Below, piece after piece: positions 44,151 through 55,401 of a DNA stretch of 64,000 nt. A model generated the notes under the pieces. That model did no database searches, had not been told where the DNA came from, and was given only the letters and a program-made list of their open reading frames with translations. The first letter of the stretch is position 1; each line of letters begins with the position of its first letter. Both the position numbers and the translations under genes were made by a program. This DNA is from Melieria omissa. Lineage: Eukaryota; Arthropoda; Insecta; Diptera; Ulidiidae. Where the stretch lies: positions 15,932,421 through 15,996,420 of the forward strand of contig OZ020269.1 in NCBI GenBank assembly GCA_963971225.1, in the 5' to 3' direction.

Positions 44151-45633
44151 TGTAAATGTAGAAGTTAAGTAAGCTGGGAGCATCCTAACTCGGATACTAC
44201 TGAACCGATTTGAATAATTTCTTCAGCGATCGTCAACATTCTTAAGTACGAAAAATACAAAAATAATTTAGATTTAAAAGTTCACAACCAGAGGGCGTCT
44301 CCCGTATGATCGGAGTTGTGAGTATGTCATAAAAAAGATATCTATGTATTTTGGCTGATTAAGTAAGAAAATAAGCTGTCCTTTGTACCATGAGATATCT
44401 TGAAAATGATATCTTAGATCAGTAATGACCCTTTTGTTATTTGTGAGAATGCCCATCACTGTTCCATACGTATTAAGTCGCATATTATCCTTGAACTTGT
44501 CTCTGGAAAAACAACTCATCTGTGCCTGTCAATGGTTCAAGTTTCATGAAAACGCGTACTACTTACTGATATCAAATTCCTGCCCATTTCTCGATGGTAT
44601 TGACTGTGTGAATGATGGAATGTGGAAGCCTAATAGCACAGCAGTAATATAACCAATCAATCAATCACCAATTACACCAATCAGCAAACTCAAAACACAA
44701 ACAGCATCAATTCTTTTCAATAGCAATGATTTTATTATAGTTCCTCTCATTTATATGATTTTCATATTTCTTTTGCCATTTTTATATGTCATATTTTTGT
44801 TTTCTTTATTTATTTTCATTTTTTACAAAATCATATAATCTTAAGAATTAATGTGCAAATTATAGTGAAGCCTGATGTCAAAATAATGCAATGACAGAGA
44901 TTCAGTGAATGGTTTACATATGTTTTCGTATATGCAATTTTGGTTACTATGCTGATTTGTTGTTGTACTTATTTCATGGAAAACTGTGTGTGTGTGTGTG
45001 AATTATAATTTATGTATAAATATCACTAATACATAATGCAGCTAATCAAACAATTACAAGCGTTGCCTTTTTTTGCTCTTGAAAACGTCCAACAAAGTGA
45101 AGCGCTGAAATTCGACTGAATGTAACAACAATTGCTATGTTTTCATTGTTGTTATAAATAGCAAACAATGCGCCAATGCTTTTTTTACTGCTCACATTTA
45201 CTTTTCCATAAACATAATTAACATTAAATCTATTGGTATTTTTTGTTGTTGTTGTTTCGTGTTATGCCAGTTTTTGAGGAAAACACTTAATACGTTTGCA
45301 ATTTTTTTTTGGTTTTAGTTGAATTGGTAGACAATTGAGGAAAGGAATTTTAGTCGACTATAAATTTTATGTACGTTTGAGAAACGAATTTCAACGGTGC
45401 ATCTTCGTATTTTGGTCATTTTAGGTGCATTTAAAGGTAATAATTTTTGCTATATGTACTTTCTGTCATCAGCTATTTGCAGTGTGCTGCAAAAATGCAT
45501 GTGGGATTGGAAATTTGTTAATACAAGTAGAAAATGTTAATTGGAAGAAAATGATAGAAATTATAGAAAATTTTAAATTGAAGTAGGAATTGTTAATTGA
45601 AAACCACTAAGAATAATATTTTTGAATTAGGAT

Positions 45634-45940
45634 TTCATTTTATTTTATTTTATTTTTTTATTTTATTTTATTTTATTTGGTTTTATTTTATATTATTTTA
45701 TTTTATTTTATATTATTTTATTTTATTTTATTTTATTTTATTTTATTTTATTTTATTTTATTTTATTTTATTTTATTTTATTTTATTTTATTTTATTTTA
45801 TTCTATTTTATTTTATTTTTTTTTTATTTTATTTTATTTTATTTTATTTTATTTTATTTTATTTTATTTTATTTTATTTTATTTTATTTTATTTTATTTT
45901 ATTTTATTTTATTTTATTTTATTTTATTTTATTTTATTTT
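45634..45940. repeat. Pentanucleotide array (TTTTA)n
   Basis: About 60 copies of TTTTA with few interruptions (near 45650, 45680, 45710, 45802, 45818). It reads as (ILFYF)n in three frames because the unit is stop-free in them; not a gene. Confidence 0.97.
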
Positions 45941-46179
45941 AAATAATTTTATGCTTATTTTTTATTATTTTATTAATTTTTTAAAATTTTTTTATTAATT
46001 TGATTTTATTGTATTTTCGGAAAAAAAATTATAAAATCCACCAAATTTTGTTGATCTAAATTTTTTCGGAACGCAAATGTTTAAATGGACCGAAATCTGA
46101 ATAACTAAAAATAATAACGAAAACTAAAATTTTCTAAACAAACGAATTCATCACATCTCTGTCCCACAAGCACTTTTGT

Positions 46180-47290
46180 AACACATTCTATTTATGTATG
46201 TTTGTATATAATATATGCTTGTGTGTGTTTGTGTATAGGTATATGAAATAAATAAGTACATTCTGCCATTTGGTTTAGCACTCATATGCAGTCGAAGTCG
46301 CAGTCGCCTCAGATCCTACATTATTACTAAATATCTGTCTGTATGTATTTCGCTTACATATTCGCTGACATATTTTTGTTGCATTTTTTCCGTTTGAGTA
46401 AATTTTCTAAAAATTATCTGCATTCTGTTGCTTGCTATGTATGTTTGTATGTATGTACTTAAGTGTGTTTGCGTGTATGCATAACTGTTCTCTTAATTAG
46501 TGGCGACATTCATAAATATGCACGTATGTATGTATGTTTGTATGAGTTTTAAAATTTTTTGCCTGCTTCACATTTCACGTTCACACTGAAGGTTTCCATA
46601 GTTTGTGGGTATGTATGCAATTTTGTCACTAACTGTTTGTATGTTTACATGTACGTGTGTGTGTGTGTGTTCGATTAAATTTGTTATGCAATGTTTGTAG
46701 GTGTATACGAGTATGTAAATATCAGTATTTTATTTGTTGCTATTTTATTAACTTTTTTCCTCTCATTTCGGTATTCGGTTTTGTTGTTGTTGCTTGTTGC
46801 TATTTTGTTAGCTTAATATTTGATTTGATTTCCATGTTCATTTCGTTTCTATTTAATTGATATGGTTTTGTTGATGAGTTGCGTTGACAGGTTTTTGTAT
46901 ACGTTCCGTTTTGTTTTGCGCTGCTGTAATCGCTGTCAGTTTTTCATTAGCATTTCGGTGATATTGCAGACATTTCAACGTAATTAAATAGCACTTTAAA
47001 GTAATTATTTTGCACGTCACTTCATCTCTTCATTCTATAGTCCTATATATTTTCTTGCTTTCATTCATTTTTTGCGTTTGTTTATGTATTAGTAGAAGCA
47101 CTGTATGTATTGTTGTTGGTTTACATAAATGTAAATGGTGGTTGTGGTGGTTAATTTATGTGGTACGTAAATATTTGTTGTTTTTTGCTTTTGTTTGCCG
47201 CTTTCATACATTTCACATATGTATGTTTTTTATTTAATTTTCATATATGTATGTATATATGTGTGTATTGTAGGTATGTACGTATGTATG
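46180..47290. repeat. TATG/GTTTG-rich simple-sequence region
   Basis: Repeated short runs of TATGTATG, TTTGTATG and GTGTGTG scattered over 1.1 kb, typical of dipteran intergenic or intronic DNA. No coding frame. Confidence 0.6.
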
Positions 47291-47507
47291 CGTTTGGCTT
47301 AGAAAAGACACAATTTCAAATTGACGTATTATGAATGAGCGCTGCAATGAGTTGACATAAACAATTATTATTATTTGAATTGAATATGAAGTGCAGTCGA
47401 TGTCCAATAAAACGAAATACAAGCAGTAGAAACGGTGTAGAAAAAGAAAGAAAGAAAAGCGAGAAAGAAAGAAAAGAGTAGAAACAGTATAGAAAAAGAA
47501 TCAAATT

Positions 47508-48600
47508 AAGATAGGTGAGATTAACATTAGATTGAATTTATATTTGAATTGATTTAGATAAAATTAAATAATGATTTAAATAAGTTAATTAAATTTTATA
47601 ATAAATTAGTATTGAATTCAGATTGAATTTATGTTTAATTTGATTTAGATTAAATTAAATAATTGAACAATTAAATAATTAAATGAATTAATTAAATTTC
47701 ATAATTAATTAATTAATTAAATTTTATAATTAATTAATTTTTAAATTTTATAATTCATTCATTAACTATGAATATAGATTGAATTTGTATTTGATTTGAT
47801 TTAGATTAAATTAAATAATTAATTAAATAAGTTAGTTAAATTTTATAATAAATTAATTAATATTGAATTGAAATTGAATTTAATTTGATTTAGATTAAAT
47901 TAAATAATTGAATAATTAATTGATTAATTAATTTAAATATTTAATTATTCAATTATTTTATTATTAATTAATTTAATTATTCAATTATTTAATTTTATCT
48001 AGATCAAATTAAATGTAAATTCAATTCAATGAAGTTATTAATTAATTATGAATTTGAATGAATGATTGAATTTATATTTGATTTGATTTAGATTAAATTA
48101 AATAATTGAATAATTAAATAACTAAATGAATGAAGGAATGAATTAATTTAATTATATAATTATTCAATTATTTTATAATTACTTAATTAATTAAGTTAAT
48201 TATTTAGTTATTCAATTAATTAATTCATTGAATTGAATTTATATTTAATTTTATTTAGATTAAATTAAATAATTAATTAAATAAGTTAGTTAAATTTTAT
48301 AATAAATTAATTAATATTGAGATTGATTAAATTGATTTAGATTAAATTAAATAATTGAATAATTGAATAATTAAATAATTAAATTAATTAATTAAATTTT
48401 ATAATAAATAAATTAATAATGAATTCAGATTGAATTTATATTTGATTTAATTTAGATCAAATTAAATAATTAATTAAATTAATTAAATTATTATTATTTA
48501 AACTAATTAATGTTGAATTTAGATAAAATTTATACTTGATTTTTATTTAGATTGAATGAAATAATTAATCAAATTAATTATCAAATTGTTTATTAGGAAT
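47508..48600. repeat. Degenerate AT-rich tandem region, unit ~100 bp
   Basis: The phrase GATTGAATTTaTATTTGATT, then TGATTTAGATTAAATTAAATAAT and a variable run of AATTAATTAAATTTTATAAT words, recurs about ten times, with local inverted symmetry around TTAATTAA. A + T is nearly 90%. No coding frame, and the copies differ in length, suggesting an old array. Confidence 0.85.
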
Positions 48601-50027
48601 TATATTAAATTATTTTAATTATTTATTATAAGACATAATGTAGGTATATTTAAAAAATTACATTATCTTGCAAATAAAACTTAAATGTTTTAGTTTAAAA
48701 CTGCTGCTGTGAGTAAAAATAAGCAGTAGAATTAAAAAAAATTTTTTTCTTCGATTCTTTAAAAAGAATCAATGAAAACAGTCTTTCTTTCGCTTAACTG
48801 GACATTGCCTGTATAAATAATTCAGACAGAATAAAAGTTATGAAATCTTGGAAAGCATGAAGTAAGTTGATTGACAGCTTTCGTGATGTTTTTGTTTCAT
48901 ATCTCATAAGAAACAGAGTAATCATAAAATTTTTGTACTTTAAACTGGATTATGGTACATAATTTTTTGATGAAAGAAATGTGGTTTAATGTTGTTAAAA
49001 ATTCATAAAATTATTTTACATAATTTTACCCTCTTTCAGTGCTAATTCAAATTCATTACAAAGTGCGTCTTCAACCTTATTTCAGTTATTTTTTTGTATT
49101 TCTAAATTAAAAGTACACATATATAATATAAAATAATATAACATTTACATATTTCACACAGATATGCCGACCGTACTGCCAAACAAACTTCCTAACCAAA
49201 ATCTAGAAATGTAGACATACTACATACAGTACGGTCAGTATATCTGCATAAATGCCAATTCTATAATGTTTTGTTGTATGTGCCTTTGAGCCTCAATAAC
49301 ACATTGGATTGAATTGAAGTGCTGTATGTAGGGATTCATTTTCATTTAAAATATCATTATGGCTTTTATAAATAGTTATAAATTTAATCAAATAGCTCTT
49401 AAAATTTAATTTAAAACAAAACATGTCAATCTTTGCATTCAAACTAACAACAATTGCACCAAATCAAAGTTTCTACTGTAACAATCTTACCTTAAAAATT
49501 GACATACAAATACAAATTGCTAATAGCTCTTCTAGTGTTAGTGCTTTTGATGAAGTATGAATGCCAACAAGCTTGTAGTAACTTAGTGACTACATACAAA
49601 ATATTATATTTAGTTAGTGAGCTTAAAATAATTGAAACAAATGGCCAAATTTGAACTTGACACATTAGCGAGTTGCGAGCAGAGCTTGAACGCAAAATGA
49701 TTAGAGATCTTTAGAGTTTAGAATTTGTATGTTGATTGTAAGTGATGAGCTTTTCAAAGAGTGCAACATGTTGTCTAAAACTGTAGGGTTGTGTAGGTTT
49801 TAGTAGCATCCATCAAGTCGATCTGATCTATCAAAGATTGCTTGGGCTAAAGAGTTTATCCAACTGAGCTATTAAAGATTACTGGAGCTGGTTCAGGAAT
49901 TCAGGTATTCAGATAGTTTTGATCCAAAACCTAGTAGCATTAAAAAGGGGCTTGCTTCGGCCCATTTGCTGGCAGTGAAACAAGAGATGCTTTTAGTCGG
50001 TCAAAAACTGTCATGAACTCGATGAAG
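48600..50027. other. Gene-free stretch
   Basis: Mostly AT-rich, with one short inverted repeat (49159-49246) listed separately. No recognisable frame. Confidence 0.5.
49159..49246. repeat. Short inverted repeat, 20-bp arms
   Basis: CAGATATGCCGACCGTACTG and its near-inverse CAGTACGGTCAGTATATCTG (18 of 20) flank 48 bases. It could be a very small MITE or a hairpin-forming site. Confidence 0.7.
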
Positions 50028-50185
50028 ACGTCCATCGCCTTAGCAAAAAAGTACCAGAGGGAGAAGGTACATAGTTCTTTTCTAGTATACTCAACGTTCT
50101 AGTATACTGACGTCCATCGCTTTAGCTTAAAAGTACCAGAGGGAGAAGGTACATAAATAGTTCTTTTCTAGAATAGCGAACGTGC
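50028..50185. repeat. Tandem duplication, period 81
   Basis: GACGTCCATCGCcTTAGC...AAAGTACCAGAGGGAGAAGG, then TACAT...AGTTCTTTTCTAGtATA is present twice (50028 and 50109) with about 10% difference. The role is unknown. Confidence 0.8.
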
Positions 50186-50199
50186 TGCCAGAGGCTTAT

Positions 50200-52334
50200 G
50201 AGCTGTCTCACTTATTTATTTACCTACTTCAGGTAGGTGACTTTTGTATGTGTCTGAGATTCGTACGACAGTAGTTTCCACCAGATCGTAAAACATTATC
50301 TGTAACTGGAATGCAAAAGATGGCACATGACCTTTTGGTCGAAGGATATCTTGATAGTATGAGGTTCGTTTCCCAGTTCGGGTCAGTTAAACACTTGTCC
50401 ATTTCTGTTGCTATGATGAAAGATGAAAATTATATGGGGCGTAGAAGTGCCGTATTAGCGAAACCTTCAAGTGTTAAGTGAGGTGATTCTGATTCTAGCT
50501 AACAAAACTCATTTTCAGCCTGATGCCGACTATTATTTTCTAGAAGAAATGAAATATTGACTGCAATGTGCTGATGCTGATGGTAAACTTACTACATTCT
50601 TGAGTGTTTTGCTTGAGTGAATGTGTTTGCAGATTAAAATGCATCTAGGGGCAAGAAAGTGAAAAGTAGTTTAAAGGGATATTCTAGTCTAGAGGCTCGA
50701 TTTTGAGGTGATTTTATGTAATTAAAATAACAGTTATAATTTTTAACATCCATCAGTTTTTTTATTGATACTCGAAAAAAAAAAAAAAATTTTTGATAAA
50801 AATGTATAATGTCGGAAGAGGCTGACACTCAAAAGAAAATGGTGTCTGTTGGTTGACGTGATTCCAATCCTCCTGGTGATTTGAAACATAAAAATAAGGT
50901 CAGTCAAGGATGTAGAATTATCTGGACGTAGCCGATTCGAAAAAAAAAGTTGCACAAAATTGTGTCTTTTTGAAAATAAAAGTAATTGTTTTTCCAATGT
51001 TTTCTGAAATTTGGTAATTTTGTAAAAATAGTAAAAAAAGAATTATAAAAACCCCTACGTCGAGATAATTTTGATAGTATTAAGAAAGTCTGTTACAAAT
51101 TTCAAGTAAATTTCAAGCATTAGAACTTGATATATCATGCCAATCGTATCGAAAAAAGTAGGTTCAAGAAAAACATGTCTAAAGTTTACAGTCTCAGTTC
51201 GGGCAGTCTGAGTGGCGCGTCACTAAATTAACTATAACTCCGAAAATAATTCGAATTTCCGTAAATCCTCTTAAAGGATTATTCTCAAAGGTCTAAACTT
51301 TGAAAATATAAAAAAGAAATAAATCGATTTTTTTGAATTTCTAGACTAGAATATCTCCTTAAAAATTGCAAGGTCTTTCGCTACTGTGTCTTATTTTTTT
51401 AACACTTGTAGTTACCTCACATTGTGACAACTCTATGCAACGATCGCATTTTTATTTTATAAATTTGAATTGATTACTAAGACATTCCTGCATTGTTCCA
51501 AAGATTCTTATAATTCTTTCTAAATGTGAATTTTTTTTGTGTCAATACTCACTCCTCACATTAACATTTCTCTGTTCTCTAACCAGCTCAAGTTCTCGTC
51601 TTTTTCAAAAATCCACTGCTGTGTCAACTGTAAAATGCTTTTAGTTTCAAAGTGGTCAAATTTGTAGCTAAATTCAATTAAGTTCATTTAACAAATATTG
51701 TTTTCTCCTAGAAAAGTTCAAATTTTGTGTACTTTATATATTTTTTTTCATTTGTTATATTAGTCACAGTGTTGTATTTTTAGGTTTAGTTTTTTAATAC
51801 AAGAAAAATAACTACTTCTAAATTTCACATACGAAACTATGAAATACGAGTTAAAGTAACCGGTAACCGCTTAACTTACGCTCTTGCACCAATAGTTGTT
51901 CTGCTTTCTAAATTTAATTTTATTTAATTCATTTAATTCAATTTCTTCATAATTTTGGTATTTATTTTTAATAATAATTTTTATATTTAATAATTTTGTT
52001 GTTGTTCGCTTTAGTGTGTGTTTTGTTTTGTTTTCCATTGCGTTTTTTTAGTTTAGTTTTTGCATTCTTTTGAATATACTCGTAGTATGTGTTGTATATA
52101 AATTTGTAAGCTATTTTGTTTTTGTTTTTTAATATATATTTGTAATATGTATACTAGTTATAAATACTTTAATTTGTCATTATTTATTTACCTACTTGTT
52201 GCAATAATTGCTGTCGTTAGTAATAATCAAAATTGTATTTGATTTCAAATTGAATTGAATTTGAAGTGATGCGCGTTTCTTTTTTGTTTTCTGTTTTGTT
52301 TTGTTTTAATAAAACGTAGTTTGAGTGAGTTTTT
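50200..52334. other. Intergenic stretch, distal part probably syntrophin 3' UTR
   Basis: No conserved frame. Sequence adjoining 52334 is probably the 3' UTR of the - strand syntrophin gene; an AATAAA on that strand lies at about 52183-52188, but I cannot confirm its use. Confidence 0.4.
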
Positions 52335-52445
52335 TTAAGTCTGCTGTATTGAACTCAAAAATGCTGGATCGACTGAAGCAACTTTGGCGGTCAAAAACGC
52401 ATGCATACAAAAGAGCAAACTCTGTAGCACTTGACATTCGAGTTC
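52335..52445 (-). CDS. Syn2: Syntrophin last coding exon and stop
   Basis: 111 bases, 36 residues plus TAA. Acceptor TTCCAATACAG|GAACTCG. It encodes ELECQVLQSLLFCMHAFL, then TAKVASVDPAFL and SSIQQT. The CxHxFxxAKVASxDPxFL core is the family's conserved C-terminal motif. It was too short to stand out as an open frame and was found by its protein motif. Confidence 0.93.
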   Translation of the reverse strand, partial: ELECQVLQSLLFCMHAFLTAKVASVDPAFLSSIQQT

Positions 52446-53291
52446 CTGTATTGGAAATTCACATATTTATAAATATTTATTTGTTGTTTTTTTTTAATAA
52501 TTAGAGAAGGAAGAAACAAGAAAACAGATTTGAAAAGAAAATAATTAAATTTAATGCATTGGAATATTATGAATTTTTTTTTATATGAACACTGTGTAAC
52601 AATAAAGAGTAATCTGCAATGAGAAGTTATGGTGCATGTTGTGGGCCTAGTTGGTCAATAAACCTTTTGCACACCAGTAATTTTCAATACACTTTCGAAA
52701 CATGAATTTGGTTATTGAATAAACAGTAATACAGAATGCGAATCTCAAACAAATTCCAAAAATGTTAAAGGGTCGTAATAACACGACCACTGTTAATTTA
52801 ACATTACGCCCTCTGCTATTAAAATTACGAACAGCGCTAGACAGCTTTCGTTTCTGTTATATCACAGAAAAAACAGCACAGAGATTGAAAGAATGTTAAC
52901 TGAAGCAATGACTGTGACAAGGATAGTCATTGGTTCTGAGCGTCGAGCTCTGCTTTGCTTGGCACCCAGCGAAGTTGACAATAACAGAGATCATCGTCGC
53001 ACGACAAATTAACAGAGATAAAAGTTCTGTTCATCAAACTCTGTTATTTCCATTTGCAGAAAAGATCATCATTGGTTGCGTTGTTAAATAGCCTTGAACA
53101 ATGATAATCAGCTTATTTTTTCTCTTTCGTGTATTGAAAATTTCTGGTATGGAAATTTCCTACAACATGTTTCATGTCTCGCTTCAAATTGCTCGATTTT
53201 TTTTATGTGCTGCCACAGTGTTATTATGGCAAAAAGTGCTGAAAGTGTACATTCAAAGCAGCAAAGTTCTGTCAATACCCCAAATCATTCA

Positions 53292-53334
<43 letters not shown>

Positions 53335-54066
53335 ACTTCAGCACACCTTTGCCCCAAATTATGTCATAATGTCACACTCTAAACTACAATTTGAAAACTT
53401 TCTGCAAATTTATTATTAGGCATCAAACTATTTTGTGTAACAAAAAGTAAGAAGAAAAACCAACAAACTACATTATGAACACAACAAAAGAGACCAAACA
53501 GAACGAAAGCAGTTGATAGCAGATAATGGAAAAATCAAATTATTTATTTCCAAGTAGTTTTAAAGCATAAAATGAGCAAAACGCAAATCTTACAAGAAGT
53601 GGGCGCAAAAACTTTAAGCGGTTAAAAGTCAGCAGCACCCAGCAACAACATTACTACCGACTGCATTTTTCCTCGCTAAATATTTCATTTGTGCCATTTG
53701 TCGTAAAAATTACTTTTTCATTAGGCAATATTTGCCGCCTTTTCGCCACTACTTAGTACTGCAAACAGGCGCCCGGACTCACTCACTCACCCGCTCACCC
53801 GCTCACTCTCTCACTCTCTCACCGCACCGCACTTCTCATGGCAGCACTCATAATACACTTACTTTTGTTTCAATTGCGCGCGTTTCATGATCCTGAAAAT
53901 GTAGTTTTAATTTTGATTTGCCATCGTCGCTCGAGCCGCGCAACTGTGAGAATTTGTATTGCCAAACGATGGCCGAGTCGGCGCCCTCCGCCAGCGAGAA
54001 GCCCGTCTGCCAGTCCAGCGTCAGACCGCCGCTCTTGCCGTGATGCGAGACGGCAAAAGTTTTGCG
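52335..54066 (-). CDS. Syn2: Gamma-syntrophin, C-terminal part (partial)
   Basis: Two exons, 54066-53863 and 52445-52335, join in phase across a 1417-base intron (donor AAA|GTAAGT, acceptor CCAATACAG) to give the last 104 residues and stop. The joined protein reads LTLDWQTGFSLAEGAD, VWQYKFSQLRGSSDDGKSK, HFQDHETRAIETK|ELEC, FCMHAFLTAKVASVDPAFL. This matches the C-terminal pleckstrin-homology-like region and end of gamma-syntrophins, e.g. KFSQLKGSSDDGKSK. Syntrophins are PDZ/PH adaptors that bind dystrophin-family proteins at the membrane. The PDZ domain and first PH part should lie upstream (above 54066), but I found no further exon before 64000, implying a long transposon-filled intron. Alpha/beta syntrophins lack this KFSQLKGSSDDGKSK form as far as I recall. 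It runs tail to tail with DAT. Confidence 0.93.
53293..53329. repeat. (CA)n microsatellite in syntrophin intron
   Basis: About 18 CA dinucleotides with one ATA interruption near the end. Confidence 0.95.
53863..54066 (-). CDS. Syn2: Syntrophin penultimate coding exon
   Basis: 204 bases, 68 codons, phase 0 at both ends. Acceptor GTGTTTCGCAG, donor AAA|GTAAGTG on the - strand. It starts RKTFAVSHHGKSGG and ends IETK. GC-richer than the surrounding DNA, as other coding exons here are. Confidence 0.95.
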
Positions 54067-54509
54067 CTGCGAAACACAAAAAAGACCAAACAATGAAACG
54101 GGGCAATGGAAAAATTTATGAGTAAAAGTCTAGCGAGCGTTGGCAACCCTGCCGTGGTCATGTTGCGGCAAAAAATAAATGATGAAAGATGTGCACTGAC
54201 AAAACAAAATGAAAAAAAAAACAAGTTTAAACAAGTGGCCGCAGTAACAACAAAAAAATGCATGCAGAACCGTTAAGTACCGTAATGCAGCTGCAGTGCC
54301 ACACCGACAAATGGACGCGGGTGCAGAAAGAAAACATTGCTGGCGCTTTAATTTGTAAATAATGTGACAGTGCGGCGCGCATAAAAGCGGCAGAAAATTC
54401 TCGCAGGCGTAGAGTTTTAGTCGGAGTGCTCGATTGTGTAATAAATGAAATTATCGCTGAGAGTTTAATGGAAAACGAAGGCAGCGTAGTTGCTCGGCGC
54501 GGTGAAAGT

Positions 54510-54975
54510 TTTTGCTAAAACTTTAGTGGCGCAGTATGGACAAATAAATAGTGCATACATTTTTAGAAAGTGGAAATGTTTGAGAGATGCAAGCAGTCGG
54601 CAAAATTTTGAGATGTTCTTTAAAATTGTTTTTCCTCAATCAAACTATAGTAAGTACCAGATGAAGTCCAACTGGGGGCAGGGCACGCTTTTTAATCGTA
54701 TTTTAGATTTAAAGATCCACATTTTTGTTTGGATATGCCAACATTTTGATTAGGTTTGGTTTTTCTGCTCAGTTTATTGTTATGAATTAAATTTTCCCGG
54801 CCCCGAAGCACCGACAATGGTTTTGAATTCCCTTCTTTAAGTAGCTTTTGAGCAAACGATTCCACTTGAAGTTTTACTAAAACTTTAGCAGCGCAGTATG
54901 GACAAATAAATAGTGCACAAATTGCCAGCAGACTGCAAAATTTTAGGAACAAGTGCAGAATAGCGTACCCTGGTG
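54510..54975. repeat. Separated direct repeat of ~90 bases
   Basis: AAAACTTTAGtgGCGCAGTATG, then GACAAATAAATAGTGCA and GCAG.C.GCAAAATTTT, occurs at about 54515-54610 and again at 54875-54945, about 360 bases apart. In the interval nothing else is recognisable. Its similarity suggests a local duplication in the syntrophin intron. Confidence 0.75.
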
Positions 54976-55401
54976 AAAAAAAATGAAAATTTGGCTATAT
55001 AGAACTTTTTTTTTTGTGAATGTCCCAAACTAAAAATTTTGCTGGGAAAACGCTTACCAAAGGCGTGGCACGGGGCCAAAGTTCAAAACTTTTATCGAAA
55101 TAACTCTGACTGTTTTTCAAACGATTTATACGATATGGGTATCGAAAGGCCTTTTTCATACCTTTATTTTGATGTACCACATTATATCCTTAATATGTAT
55201 GTACGAGTAAAAAATTATAAGCCAAAAAATATTTTTTTTTTTATAAAATTTACAAAACCCGATTTTCTTCTCGAAAAATCTCATTATTAAGGTACAAAAA
55301 AATTTACATTAAATTTATTTATTTAGCGTGTGGAATTATCTTTTCAATGAAATATAAAAACATAAATTTTTGTTTTTTTTCAATATGTGTTTTAATTTTT
55401 T

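Noticed and set aside
45597..45998. 133-codon ILFYF-rich frame
   Set aside because: It is the (TTTTA)n array, open in three frames.
53281..53329. Histidine/threonine-rich frames over the CA repeat
   Set aside because: Simple translation of the (CA)n microsatellite.
53838..54125. 95-codon + strand frame rich in R, P and S
   Set aside because: It is antisense to the syntrophin exon, which has splice sites and family motifs on the - strand.
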